A stretch of 64,000 nucleotides of DNA from Heterobilharzia americana (lineage: Eukaryota; Platyhelminthes; Trematoda; Strigeidida; Schistosomatidae), in the NCBI GenBank assembly GCA_944470555.2, contig OX104129.1, positions 66,209,747-66,273,746 of the forward strand, written 5' to 3'. Under the pieces are notes generated by a model. That model was not told where the DNA came from. It made no database searches and saw nothing but the letters and a program-made list of their open reading frames with translations. This document shows positions 12,823-23,549 of the stretch, in pieces; position 1 is the first letter of the stretch, and every line of letters starts with the position of its first letter. The position numbers and the translations under genes were made by a program.

Positions 12823-12971
12823 CTCAGTCATCTTGGAAGAACAGACAATCTGAAATATCCAGATGTGGATTATTGTCAAATGAATCTGAATGGAGTACTT
12901 AGGAATAACCCAAAATTTTCATTTCCATGCTATTATCCAGAAATGTCTTACTATAAGCCACTTCCTTCTAT
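12823..12971 (+). CDS. Candidate exon of a nested plus-strand gene (unrecognised)
   Basis: A pyrimidine-rich acceptor (CTTCCTCTCCATATTTTCTTGCTCAG) ends at 12822 and a good donor (TCTAT|GTAAGTTT) follows 12971. Between them an open frame reads LSHLGRTDNLKYPDVDYCQM then NLNGVLRNNPKFSFPCYYP. The composition looks protein-like, but I do not recognise it. It lies inside the host gene intron on the opposite strand, so it would belong to a nested gene or to a captured copy. No partner exon with matching phase was found. Confidence 0.35.
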
Positions 12972-13269
12972 GTAAGTTTGTATGGATGAGAGGTGTTTTG
13001 GTTGCTAGTAACCAACATTAGAAATGGAAGTCACTTTGAAGAATACTGACTACATTAAAAGTTGCATTCTGTTCTTTTTTGAATGATTTACTAGATTATA
13101 CTGGAAATTCCGTTTTTGATTACCTTCGTTAAGTGTTTCGATCCTTTTTAGGCAGTCATAATTTCTCAGGTATAATCCAACACATTTTATTTTAAACACT
13201 ACCTACTTATAAGTAGCTTATATTTACCTGCCAAAAAAACAAACTGGATATTTAAGCATTTAATTTTAC

Positions 13270-13845
13270 CTGATTTATTCTTTTCAGGCTTTTCCAAATA
13301 AAAACTATTCTTTCAATAGTCTGCACATTTTCAGGTAGGGTGTTAATCCGAAGCAAGTGATTTAGATTGATATTCACTTCAATCTCTATCGACAGCTCAC
13401 ACTGCCAATCCACGTAACCAATGTAATCACGTGAAATATGTCTAGGATTTCTATCAATAGATCTGCGACTTTCCAACAAGTCAAGATCAGATTCACTTAT
13501 TGGCAGAACCGGTAACTTTTGTCTCATGGTTACACATTTTGACCAGACTAATTCACTTAAATTCACTTTAATTCTTCCAGTAGGAGATGCTGTTAAGATG
13601 GTGCCGACTTTATCATTTTTCTGCTTTATCCTTTCCATTGAAAGTGTATCTGTTCGTAAATTCGGTTGAACTTCACCAATCTTGTCATCATCTGGTTCCG
13701 TACAGAATAGACTACCAACATTGTTCTGTTTGGTTTCAGTCTTTTTATTCACTGCTCGTACTCGATCGTACAGATCAATGACCATGGGTGTAGTCTGTAT
13801 CAATTCACGAAGGTAGGATCTAGGAATATTATTGGTTAGAATGAC
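13270..13845 (-). CDS. CFAP92/KIAA1257-like protein, internal exon
   Basis: A 576-base exon is bounded by TATTTCAG|GTC (acceptor, exon from 13845) and CAG|GTAAAA (donor, exon ends 13270). It reads without stop in phase 0 to 0 and encodes 192 residues, beginning VILTNNIPRSYLRELIQTTP. It contains GRIKVNLSELVW, the kind of C2-like strand segment seen in this family, and an acidic central stretch. Its phase matches the 28617-29122 exon directly. The downstream phase does not match the exon at 981. Confidence 0.75.
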
Positions 13846-13966
13846 CTGAAATAGATGTGACAGAAATTACAATAAATTTAAACGCAAAAGCGGCAAGGCA
13901 ATCAAATAAGAACGATAACTTATACATGGCACGTTTAAAAAAATTTACGCGTAAGCTAATTAGTGA

Positions 13967-14130
13967 ATGACTTTAAAGGTCATCCTAGCAACTGATGAAA
14001 CAACCAATCAAGTTTCTCTATCCTATGAAAATATTGTCTTCCCAACCAAAACACCGCAACCTGATTGGTTATTTTGGCCGTTTTTAGGATGGCTTTTAAA
14101 ATCGCTCCTAACTGATACTCATGGAGTATT
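13967..14130 (-). repeat. Dispersed repeat, copy 1 (unnamed)
   Basis: Read on the minus strand, this stretch matches two plus-strand stretches at about 35395-35540 and 35575-35725 with clear but imperfect similarity. Shared parts include GGTTGGGAAG..TTTTCAT and AGAAACTTGATTGG, against GGCTGGGAAAG..TTTTTCAT and AGAAACCTGATTGC. No RT, transposase or tRNA-like part is visible. The short open frame here is probably incidental. Confidence 0.6.
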
Positions 14131-14878
14131 TTCTTTCACTCATATTTCTCAGTACCTAAACGCTAAAACAATGAATGATATTTAGAATGCTGTCTTCGGT
14201 GGGGTTTAATTAGAAAGCTTGTCAATATCAAGGATGGCCTTGACTATCATGGAACAGGTGGCAAAAAGCACTAGAAAACAGCTGAAGCATTCTCAGTTGT
14301 TGTCATAACAACGCTGATGAGAAAGAATGTTACTTTGATTGGAACCTAACCTGGCATTCGTGCCCTAATTATTGTTCATAAATAAGTAATTGGCAAGAAG
14401 GTTTTAAGATTTTTGCATGTGAAACAAGTGGCTAAGTTTAAGATGTTCATAGATTTCAAGAAAGTATTCAGACAGAAAACAGTGTCAAGAAGATTAGACA
14501 TTAATTAATTAGAGATCCAGCAAGCTAATACACTTCACACTAGCACATAGATGACAAAGAACTGACAAACAATAGAAATAACAATGTCATCATCAGTAAA
14601 TAAACGTAAGGGTAAAAAGCCAATCAAACAAACGGACTGTAAAATGTTTTCAATGTGAAGAAAGTAGTGAAGATGCTGAAACTTCTACACTCTTTATACA
14701 AACTACTATCTATTTCATTACCTGCTTTCAATACTGACTTCAGATTTTAATTGAACCCATCCACTAACTTAAGGGATTACTAGTCAGAAACTTTGATAAT
14801 TACTTTTATGTCTTGGCCTATTCATTACAGTGCTTCTCATAATCAGCTCTTGGTTTCCTAACTGTTCCTGAGTTCATT

Positions 14879-15105
14879 TTGGGGTTTGTGAAGATTTTAT
14901 AATTGATTTCAGGCAGAAATTCATCATGGGCTGACATCATTTAGAGGAACATTGAAACCTAGGAGAACTGGGCAGCTGTTTTGCCCAAGTATGGGACACC
15001 TCAGCAGTGTGCACCCACCGCCCCACCAGGGATCGAACCCACGGCTTCCAGGTTCCATGGTCAACACGTTACTCCTTGAGCTACTGGGTTAAAATCCAGT
15101 GGCTT
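14879..15105 (-). repeat. Hammerhead-bearing tRNA-headed SINE, degenerate copy
   Basis: On the minus strand a pol III-like head (CCCAGTAGCTCAAGGAGTAAC and GGGTTCGATCCCTGG, box A and B) precedes a hammerhead-like block. In this copy the block reads CTGAGGTG with CAAAAC instead of CTGAGGAG with GAAAC, so it is probably inactive. The tail has CATGATGAATTTCTGCC and ends in CACAAACCCC near 14880. It is the same family as 15515-15725, 19868-20030 and 27745-28215. Confidence 0.75.
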
Positions 15106-15514
15106 TCTGAGCAATACTCTATTGATCTAAGCACTTCATTTATCAGTGGCGGTATAAAATAATAGAAACTTGAGAACTGGAATGCACAAAAACTCAAGTT
15201 AGAAATCAGCTGGCACTATCTGATGAAGTCATAAATTTGGGTTCAAAACTTTAACACTACAGCTAAAATTATCACCTTAAACATTTTCAGAAGTATAACA
15301 TAATCCTAAATACTTATTAATTTTGTTCCATTGATTACGCTCAAAATATGGTACCTCAAATGAGTGAGTCTTGTTCTTTTTAAGCAAAGAGGTCGGGTTT
15401 TTTCGTGCATTCATACAATTCAAGAAAGTGCAATCCAACTTTTGTATTGACGTTTATCTGCATACGTTCACATGTGAATAGAATTAAATAATTAAAACAG
15501 ATTATACCGACCGT

Positions 15515-15725
15515 TCATCGTGAAACCTGAAAGTCGTGAGTTCGATCCCTAGACGGGTCGTAGTTGCGTACTGCTGAGGAGTCTCATACTAGGACGAAAC
15601 AGCTGTCCAGTGTTCCCATATTTTCGATGGTTCCCCACTTGATGTCAGTCCATGATGAATACTGCCTCTAAATTATGTATGCTGATTTTTAAAATCCCCA
15701 AGTCACAAAGGGAGAAGAATATGTT
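15515..15725 (+). repeat. Hammerhead-bearing tRNA-headed SINE
   Basis: The left end has TGAGTTCGATCCCTAGACGGG, a box B-like sequence. The box A part is eroded. A complete hammerhead core follows at 15568-15613, then the family tail with TTTTCGATGGTTCC, GATGTCAGTCCATGATGAAT and AAAATCCCCAAG. The organisation (tRNA-like head, ribozyme, short tail) parallels SM-alpha, but the sequence is clearly a different family. Confidence 0.75.
15568..15613 (+). ncRNA. Hammerhead ribozyme motif in SINE (intact core)
   Basis: Core residues are all present: CTGAGGA at 15574-15580 (fits CUGANGA), GAAA at 15596-15599 and GUC ending at 15607 as cleavage triplet. Stem I pairs GUACUG (15568-15573) with CAGUGU (15608-15613), four Watson-Crick and two wobble pairs. 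Stem II pairs GUCU with GGAC around a short loop. Stem III is only ACAG/CUGU, nearly without loop, as in SM-alpha ribozymes, which are thought to work better as dimers. Activity is inferred from the core, not shown. Confidence 0.65.
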
Positions 15726-15744
15726 CGGATGATTTAATACATAA

Positions 15745-16570
15745 AGAGTTAGAATACGTTCATAATTCATTGGGCTGTCCTAACTGTTTCATAAAAACAC
15801 AAATGAAGAAAGTGAGAGGAAATAAACCTCAGTTGATTACCGTTGAAAAGAAACCGTTGTGTATGAAACTGAAATTTAATGGAGACATAGCCCGAGAAGT
15901 TTTATATCAGAGGCTATCGAGAGCCAGTAAGAGGACTTTCTACGTTGCATAACTCTGTCTATCATTTTCCAGCCAACCGATTGTTTTTGCTAAGACAAAA
16001 GATAAACTATCTAGTTTTGCCATTTCTAAGTTTAGCTGCTCACGTTGAGAGAGATATGCAGGGTATACTACTAGATAACTAAACGGACGTGTTGTTGAGC
16101 CTCTATCTTTATGGTTGGCGGAAAGAGACAGATGAAATATATCGGAAGTTCTGTTCTTTTTCCTTCTCATTGATAATGGTCACTTGAAGATAAGAAGAGT
16201 TCTTTCAAAGGTTTTTTCGAAAGGTATTCCAACTCGTCTTTTACTCACATCAGAATCTGTGGGAATTCAACTTAACAATCCTAGTCTTTCTATCCAGAAG
16301 AAGTTTGTACATCTTTTGTCTCTCGCTTGGCCAGGGAATACCTAATAAACCACTTTATCACTGGAATTTTTCCTAGCCCTTTCTAATTCTTCACCCTTTT
16401 CATATACTTGTTATATCTGTTTGAACCTTGTTTACTCACTTATTTCGTCCTTCAGTATTACACAACCCTCATTTAATGTTTTATATATGAGAAAATTTAT
16501 ATATATATTAGCGTTAAGCCAGATGAGAGTTAATTGAAAACAACATTGTTCGCTTATATGTCTTGTCCTT
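15745..16570 (+). mobile_element. Penelope-like element fragment (endonuclease and 3' end)
   Basis: The plus strand reads KVRGNKPQLITVEKKPLCMK, then, after frameshifts, a GIY-YIG remnant with ERYAGYTTR near 16035-16070. LNNPSLSIQKKFVHLLSLAW near 16275-16340 is the usual C-terminus of these endonucleases. The 3' region at 16500-16570 carries the Penelope terminal motif with a degenerate hammerhead (core CAGATGA at 16520-16526, GAAA kept). Confidence 0.75.
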
Positions 16571-16629
16571 AAAACTATCTAAGAAAATTTAGGTTTGTAG
16601 ATTGGTTTTGACTGTTTGTTGATTTGCTT

Positions 16630-16805
16630 GTAATTCTTCATTATTTCTCTACTGCACCGAATTGTTCGACCTCTACTGGTATATAGGCTCTTAAGCAGAT
16701 GCCTCGATATTGACTGAATACTTATTATGCCAATTTACTTTGTTGTGGTCAGCAGAGAAGTCCAGAATGCTCATCTCCTCCTATTTAGGACTCATCAACT
16801 GGATT
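16630..16805 (-). repeat. SM-alpha-like SINE, ribozyme and tail part
   Basis: Minus strand: hammerhead block at about 16795-16740 with TTGATGAGTCCTAAATAGGA, where the first core base is changed and GAAA reads GAGA, so it is probably inactive. The SM-alpha tail follows, with AATATCGAGGCATCTGC and GGTCGAACAATTCGGT down to about 16640. The tRNA-like head is missing. Confidence 0.7.
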
Positions 16806-16849
16806 AGTTAAATGCCTAAGTGATAGGGTCAAAAGGCTTACTTGTAGAC

Positions 16850-17720
16850 CAGAAAATCCACGACAAGAAATTAGATACATCAAAAATACCTTCTGTCTCA
16901 ATAACTACCCACCTATATTTATAGGTAAATTCATAAGAAATCGAAAGAAAAATATTAGTAGTAGTAATACAGGTGTTATTAATAATAATTCTACTGCTAA
17001 TGATAATAATAGTGAAAGGGTTGAGATAGAATTCAAAGCCTCTGCTGTGTTACCACACAAGGAAGGCATCTCAGAAGCATTACGAAGAATTCTCAATAAG
17101 GCTGGCTGGTATTTAAACCAACAAACTCGTGTGGAAACAAGCTTTGTAGGTTAAAAGATCCTATCGATGCAATTAAGCAAAATAATCTGGTTTACCAAAT
17201 CCCTTGCAATGATTGCAAGGTCAAATACATAGGTCAAAGCAGTCGACCGGGTCGAATAAAATAACAGAGCACAAAACCTTGGCTAAATCAAGTAAATCCT
17301 AATAAGATAAGAAAGTTAGAAAAGAGCTCGGTTATAACTCTGCACTCAGTTACACTCAATCACACAGTGGGGTGGGATAGAGCAACAGCGTTAAAAACTT
17401 AGTTGAATGGAGGGAGAGAGACATTGATAACTGAATCTTTGTTTATCGAGTCAACACCAAATGCATGCAGTAATAGAAGTGATTCTGCACCTGTCCCAGA
17501 TATATGGAACATTCTACTCCCCTTGTCATCACATAGAAGGAGAGAAAATTAGGAATATATAAAGTCTGTCTCGAAGTTGTGGAGTTACCTGATATGAATA
17601 TGGACAATAAACTGTGTCCGAAACGATGTTATCCAGTAAATGATACTGTTCCTTCACTGTGACGTTTCTAATAAACACTTAAATGGAACTATAATCGACC
17701 ACAGTGCCCAAGTTTTACTC
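16850..17720 (+). mobile_element. Penelope-like RT C-terminus and GIY-YIG endonuclease fragment
   Basis: Reading frames give CRPENPRQEIRYIKNTFCLN, then the linker LPHKEGISEALRRILNKAGW (about 17052-17110). After a frameshift comes NNLVYQIPCNDCKVKYIGQS (about 17190-17250), the C-x2-C plus YIG core. The rest has stops. The 3' end at about 17590-17660 has GGACAATAAACTGTGTCCG and ATCCAGTAAATGATACTG, which recur in opposite orientation at 61.5 kb. Confidence 0.8.
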
Positions 17721-18814
17721 CTATATTTATGATGATATCTCTCTATTCCATCATTCAACTAATCAACCCAAGCACTTTCGATTACTTTGTATATTTTTCA
17801 TATCAGGTTATTTTAAGAATATGATATTAACATCGTGTCATTTGGTGTGATGTGTCGCTTAGTTGAGGCTAGATGTAAACAGTATCAGTTATACACATGT
17901 GTGACAAAATACAAATTTGATATCTATGCTAGAAATTTTATCTGTCACCCTAGCTTTTGAAAGTATTAAGGGTAAGGTATCAGTCGTAGATATTTAGTGT
18001 ATCTTACTGGATTTCAATCTTTGCTACTATCTTTCAGTTGATCTGAACAATTAGGATCTAACTTTGCTAACTTTGCCCACGTATACCACTAAGGAGCTTG
18101 ACACCGAACGAACGAAACGGCCCTTGGCTGTTTAGACCACAGCAGTCTAACTGGTGAAATCTACATACCAGCCTGAATAGTTTCTAACTACTCGATTTGC
18201 TCAGTATCATAATCTCTTTCTGTATTGATACTAGTTTACTAAATTTTCCAACAACCAGGATATAATTCTGTAGTTATCTATTAGTTAAGTGCAAAATCAA
18301 TCATAATAGTGATAATAAGGAGACGAACAATGGCTGTCTATTTAGTAGTTTATCAAACGAACTTTTAAACTAAGCAAAATACATAAGTTCATACACAATA
18401 CAAGTGTACTGATGAACTGACCTCAAAAGTACAATCACTAATTTATAGAAACTGATATACTTTAAGTTTTGGTTAGTGTAATGTGGATTAAAACTAATTT
18501 TCAGTCAGATCATCAGTGGTGAACTGGTTTCTCAGATTGTATCACATACACAGAGACTATGACTGCAGTCTTGACTCGCAATGGAGTTTAAAGAAACGGT
18601 ATCTGAATTAGTCGTTTGATATTCGAATACTCAAGACATGAATAGTCACTATTAACTTTTTATGGCTCATTTCTATCACTGCTGCAGATTTAAACAACCT
18701 AATCTTTATCCCAACCACTCACGTTTGGATTTAAGCCAGGCAAACGACAAACAGTGAATATGTTAACCGATAAACAGGTAAATAACAATAATCTATAAAA
18801 TTTACAACACAATT
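17721..18814. other. Intronic stretch without recognisable gene
   Basis: AT-rich sequence between two Penelope fragments. I see no convincing coding frame, splice-bounded exon or known repeat. Confidence 0.5.
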
Positions 18815-19740
18815 TATAGGTCCATCTGTAGTAAAGATATGTCGACGATGTCTTAATCAAGTGCGGTGATTCAAGATAGTCCACTTTAATCGCGAACAGA
18901 CTATATGAAGCGTAGAGCAGCATATCCTTGACTTGTGTGGAAGAGAAAGATAGCTTCTTCTCTTTCTTGGAGATAACAACTGGTCGACGGCAAGATGGAT
19001 CCAAAAAACTATCTGTCTACAGAAAACCTATTTAGATAGGGCTTTGTTCATTACAGGCTAGCGTTAGTTACGTGCTTATTCAATAAAATTCAGCAAATAT
19101 ACACTTTGTCACGAAGAAAGACACTTTCATCAGGTTTTCGTACAAAGGTGGTTCTCATAGCACAGTCCATAAACAGAAACTTAGTCCCGCTATTAGAAGG
19201 ACATACTATGCTATACTAGTGTCCGATTAACAGAAACCACCACACTTGTATGCTCATCGAAACTGTTTCAGCATGTGAAAGATGTTGTTGCAACCCATTG
19301 TATCTACCAATTTATTTATATGTTTGGTGACAGATGCGCAGGTAGAGCTCATAGACCCATGCAAATAAGGGTCTCGAAGCACATTCCCAAGTGACGTCCG
19401 ACGCAAATTGAATTACTACAACTTATAAACGTTGGAAACAGATGTTTCAGTTTTTCGACTTCGAAACATATCGTTGAAACAGGTCACAGGATTGATGTTG
19501 CTACGTCCTTTAGATCTATTTACAAAACATGTTGGCGATGGATTCTTAAATTTATCGGCGCCTATTAAGAAGTCTATTAAGAAGTTTAAACTACCTTCGT
19601 GTGTTCAAAAACAATTGGTTATCATTTTAAAACCTTTCTTGGTGAATTCAACTCTGAAACCATGTTCCATGTACTATTGTTTAAGGGAACGTAGAATATT
19701 CTTTTCAATAACTTCTCATCAGCTTCTACAGTTATAAAAC
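18815..19740 (+). mobile_element. Penelope-like RT (intact YVDD box) and endonuclease fragment
   Basis: The plus strand from about 18838 reads YVDDVLIKCGDSR, the catalytic RT box with both aspartates, then after a stop RRQDGSKKLSVYRKPI. The endonuclease part near 19300-19360 reads QFIYMFGDRCAGRAHRPMQI. The usual YIG is CAG and the upstream cysteine pair is partly lost. An ETGHRIDVATSFRSIYKTC segment and a C-terminal CVQKQLVI segment (about 19605-19620) follow. Several frameshifts make it inactive. Confidence 0.75.
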
Positions 19741-19867
19741 CATTTTCGTTAACATATTAATAGCCAGAATTTACGGCGAATACATTTAGAAATAGGTATG
19801 GAATTATGTTTAAAATTTTGACTCTAAGATTGTGGATGGTAGTGTGATTTATATGTATATAGAAGTA

Positions 19868-20030
19868 GTATTCATCATGTACTGACATCAGTTGGGGAAA
19901 CATTGAAAATCGGGGAGCACTGGACAGCTGTTTTGTCCCAGTATGGGACTCCTCAGCAGTCAGTCCATGATGAATACTACTTCTAAATTAAAAATCCCCA
20001 TTCATCTCAAAAATACATTATATGTATATG
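19868..20030. repeat. Inverted composite of two hammerhead-SINE pieces
   Basis: From 19868 to about 19958 the sequence is the 3' part of the tRNA-headed SINE in minus orientation. Its ribozyme has CTGAGGAGTCCCATACTGGGAC but AAAAC instead of GAAAC. Directly after it the tail of the same family appears in plus orientation (CAGTCCATGATGAATACTACTTC to AAAATCCCC near 20005). The two halves are joined head to head. Confidence 0.7.
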
Positions 20031-20304
20031 TCAGTTGTGGTGTTGAGTGTAAACTTTGTCAACTTTGATTGGTGATCAGATGTATGGGGAAGGAAAATTA
20101 TTGATAAAGTTTAAGGTTGCATTGTGTCAAGCAAGTGATCAGTACAAAAGAAGATGACATGAATTTACCTAACAGCAGAAATGGAGTGGATATGTCATGA
20201 TAAGGTGGCTAATATGTGAAACGAATAGGATAATGAGAGTAGTAACAGTGTGGAAAAAAAGAATTTAACATGAATTTTCAAGGTTTATTATCGTAATTAT
20301 GATT

Positions 20305-20420
20305 TGACTACCTAAGATAGCCGTAGTTTGGCAGACTAGTGGTGGTTGCTGGCTCGAATCCGGCCGCGGTCCAGATTTTCATCTCACCTTCAATCATCAC
20401 CCAGTGCAAATTGTTATAGT
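20305..20420 (+). repeat. tRNA-headed SINE fragment (second family)
   Basis: GGCTCGAATCCGGCCGC is a good box B, preceded by a degraded box A region, and followed by CAGATTTTCATCTCACC and ATCATCACCCAGTGCAA. It is the same family as 5340-5450. No hammerhead core is seen in this family. Confidence 0.55.
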
Positions 20421-20569
20421 AAGACGGGAGGAAAGTCTGGTTAAAAAATAATAGCATTAATGATGATAATAATAACTACTTCGTTTTTAATTTTTAAAAA
20501 AGAAAGAAAGAGAACGGAGACGAGGAGAAGATTGAGAAAGAAACAAAACGGTTGAGGGGATACTGTTTA

Positions 20570-21575
20570 GTCGATTGAAAGCCAAGGGAGGAGTAGGGCT
20601 TGAACGTGTTCTTTTTGAATACAAAGTTCAGGCTTCGTTGATCTTATAGCTACAGCTTCCGCTAAATGGAGAATGTGTAAATGAATGGTACATGGTAGAG
20701 TCTTCGGAACGCGGTGTATCACAGTGAAAGCTGTGCTAGCATCTATTTAGTGTCTTATGTCTATTTGATGTGCTAGTATAGAAATTCTAATGGGTTCAAT
20801 CTCACCCCTTGCAAACCACACCGGTAGATATTCTCGTATCCTTAGAGGGACGTATCTAATAGTGTGCCCTACATAACTTGTTCCGCAGGAATAGTTGAAT
20901 CGGTATATGCATGACGAAGAGCTGAAATTAGGTAAGTCTCGGATTGAAAAACGGTTGGCTATTAAAAGATAAGCGTTGTGATAAAATTTCATTCGGCGTG
21001 TCTCCTTTAAATTACAGGCGCAGAAACAAAGGTTTTTTCTGCACGCTTGTCAATTCGTTTCTTTTTGAGCACTATAAGCAATGTTTGCTTTTATAAACTT
21101 CTTTAAATGTTCGTTTCCTCTTATAATATAGTAAGGGACCTGTAATTCTTTCTCGACACATTCCTCAGAGCAGATACATCTTGCTCTAAACATCAGACAG
21201 CTGACAGTATTTCGTTTGTACTTCAGTGGTGCAAAGTTGAGGAAATGTGTATAATGTGCTTTGGTTGTCTTCTTATATACACTTCGTCTGAAAGAACTAT
21301 CTGCTTTTCTTGTCAGTAGGACATCGAGGAAATGAAGAGAGTTATTACTTTCACATTCATTTGTAAATGAACTGTTGGATAGGCGTTATCGAAGTGGTTG
21401 AGGATCAAATCTGTAGAAATGTGTTTACTGTAGACTAGAAATTTATCATCCATATACCGGCAATACAAATCTATGTTGGCAATGTCATTCTTCAGTGGTC
21501 CGTTTTCTAGTTTAGATAAAAATATATCAGCAAATATAGGACCTAGTGGAGATCCCATAGCTACACCGTCTATTT
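20570..21575 (-). mobile_element. Penelope-like RT and GIY-YIG endonuclease
   Basis: Minus strand: MGSPLGPIFADIFLSKLENG at 21558-21500, then the catalytic box as YMDD within YCRYMDDKFLVYSKH near 21465-21420. After frameshifts CIYRFNYSCGTSYVGHTIR (about 20910-20855) gives the endonuclease core with YVG, followed by ILAHQIDIRH. The C-terminal region down to about 20585 is still readable as LNFVFKKNTF and related pieces. The 5' part of the RT is missing. Decayed but one of the better preserved copies here. Confidence 0.8.
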
Positions 21576-22259
21576 ATTTGTACATTTCTCTACTATTCAT
21601 TTTCATTGTTATTTGGCCTTTAATTCAGCCTTCCCACTTGACCTGTTTTCATAGTCTCACCCCTTATCTCTATATTAAAGTTTTCACACAGATGATACCT
21701 TTGACAAATACATGTGATCAGATTGTTTGAAATGTGTTGAGCAAAAATACTTTACACGATGGAGACAATTTACGTCTTATTATTATTTCATTGAACTTAA
21801 AACGTACGAAAAAAAAGGCACGACTATGATTTTCAAAACTTTAATTAGTAGTAAATCGATTTTGTTACTCTAAAAATAGTTCTCATTATTTGATAACAGG
21901 TATTCGGAGAAACTATTGTATTTCACAAATAATTAGGTCTTTAGTATTTATGAGAATTACTCAAATCTTTGTACTTTATCAAACAATAAAACTAAGCTAA
22001 GTAGATAGTTAGATATCGTAGCCAAGTATCTCAAAAAGTTAACCCCATAATTTAGGGGTAAGTAAAACGAATATCGCGGCCATATCGCCACCAAGCCACG
22101 ATAACCGATTCGGTCCAATCAACTACGGTGTAATACAAGCAAAAACACTAAGAATATCGCAGTAACCTGAATTTCTTTAACTTCAGCCGTCAACTTCTTA
22201 CAAATGTAAATTATCGGTTAGCTTCCAAATAAATGTGTATGACTTCGATGTTTATTAGG

Positions 22260-23060
22260 TAGTATATACTATTGCAACAAGACATATAAGTGAACAATAT
22301 TGTTTTCAATTTGATCTCATCATGCTTCACTCTAATATACATAACTTTCAACACATTTGTAAAATATCAACCAAGGTAATTTGTGTGATAATAACAACAA
22401 TGAATACCGATTGTAAAAAGGTTAATGTGAATGTTTATGATACGACAATGTAAAAAGGTGTTCAGACAGATAGACAGAAAATATAGGTCAAAGATGAAAA
22501 ACAAAAAAGGACAATAAGGTTGTGTGATACTGGAGGTTGAAGGTGGTCAATAAATAAGAGTTGAGTGTGAATATAGTCGTAGTGTGAAAGAGGTGACAAA
22601 CTGAAATAAAAATAAAAAGGAGAAGTATATTTTAAAATTCATAAGTACGGTCATTCATTAGGTTCTCCTTGGCTAAGGCAGGGATAAAGGCTGGACACAG
22701 AGCTTTGAATTGCTTATTTGAATTCCTATAGCCTCAGCTATATGTAAAAGGTGGATTCGAGCTCCATCGGAAAGATTCGGTGGTATGCGGTAAATCGCTT
22801 TGAACGCTTTCGCCTTATCTACTCTGTGATCAGTATCAACTAGATGCGATAAGACAGAGCTTCTTACAGATTTAACCTGTCCTTCATCCAAACACTAAGG
22901 TAGGTGTCCAGCGATACGTTGGTCAAGTTGCTTAGCCGTACGCTCGATATCACTGTCTGTCTCCACAGGAGCAATTAAACTAGTAAATACACATAAAAGT
23001 GATGAAATTAGGTAACTTATCCTTAGTTTGACACGAAACAAATCTTCGACTAGAAAATGA
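22260..23060 (-). mobile_element. Penelope-like endonuclease C-terminus and 3' end
   Basis: Minus strand: VETDSDIERTAKQLDQRIAG near 22965-22905, then SSVLSHLVDTDHRVDKAKAF and HIAEAIGIQISNSKLCVQPL (22850-22680), the standard end of Penelope endonucleases. The 3' region continues to about 22260 and includes TATATTAGAGTGAAGCATGATGAG, a hammerhead-like block with ATGATGA in place of CTGATGA. The 3' region matches the one at 23550-23700 in opposite orientation. Confidence 0.75.
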
Positions 23061-23119
23061 TAGACAAAGATTAGCTGCAGAAAAAGTTCGCACTAACCTT
23101 TTTACAGTCCGTGTTCCTT

Positions 23120-23525
23120 GTTAATTTGGTTGGTTGTGGCTAGCAGAAGAATCCGGGACACGCGTTTCGCCCTATTTGTGACTCGTCAGACGGATGTACC
23201 TGCACCCCAGTGGTGTTGTTCTCACTGAAACACGAACCTCGTAATCATCTCTTCAAACGCCAAGGCGTTATTCACTATGCCACAGAGGAACGATAGCCAC
23301 TTCTTGTACAACGGGAACAGCGGGAACAACACCACTGGGGTGCAGGTGCATCCGGCCGACAAGTCCCAAGTAGAGCGAAACGCGTGTCCTGGATTCTTCT
23401 ACTAGCCACAACCAACCAAATTATCATAATTAACATTCAGGCAATATCGAGGCATCCGCATAGGAGCCCATATGCCAATAGAGGTCGAACAATTCGATCC
23501 AACAAAACAATGGAGAATAACAAGT
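23120..23525. repeat. SM-alpha-like SINE, inverted composite
   Basis: A minus-strand SM-alpha copy (head about 23311-23220, ribozyme 23197-23153, then the GCTAGCCACAACCAACC tail start) faces a plus-strand ribozyme and tail (about 23338-23520). The two ribozyme arms, 23131-23216 and 23338-23423, are inverted repeats of about 85 bases with a few differences. The plus-strand ribozyme has CCGACAA instead of CTGANGA and is probably inactive. The plus-strand tail has GGTCGAACAATTCGATCC. Confidence 0.8.
23153..23197 (-). ncRNA. SM-alpha hammerhead ribozyme (intact core)
   Basis: On the minus strand CTGACGA, GAAAC and the cleavage triplet GUC are all present. Stem I pairs AUCCG with CGGAU. Stem II is GUC/GGC with one wobble pair. 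Stem III is ACGC/GUGU without a real loop. This is the classic short-stem III hammerhead of schistosome SINEs. Confidence 0.75.
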
Positions 23526-23549
23526 ATGTCAATAAATAGTAATAACGTG

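Noticed and set aside
17590..17665. Hammerhead in the Penelope 3' end at 17.6 kb
   Set aside because: GGAC/GUCC pairing next to GAAAC looks promising, but no CUGANGA box sits in the right place, here or in the 61.5 kb copy.
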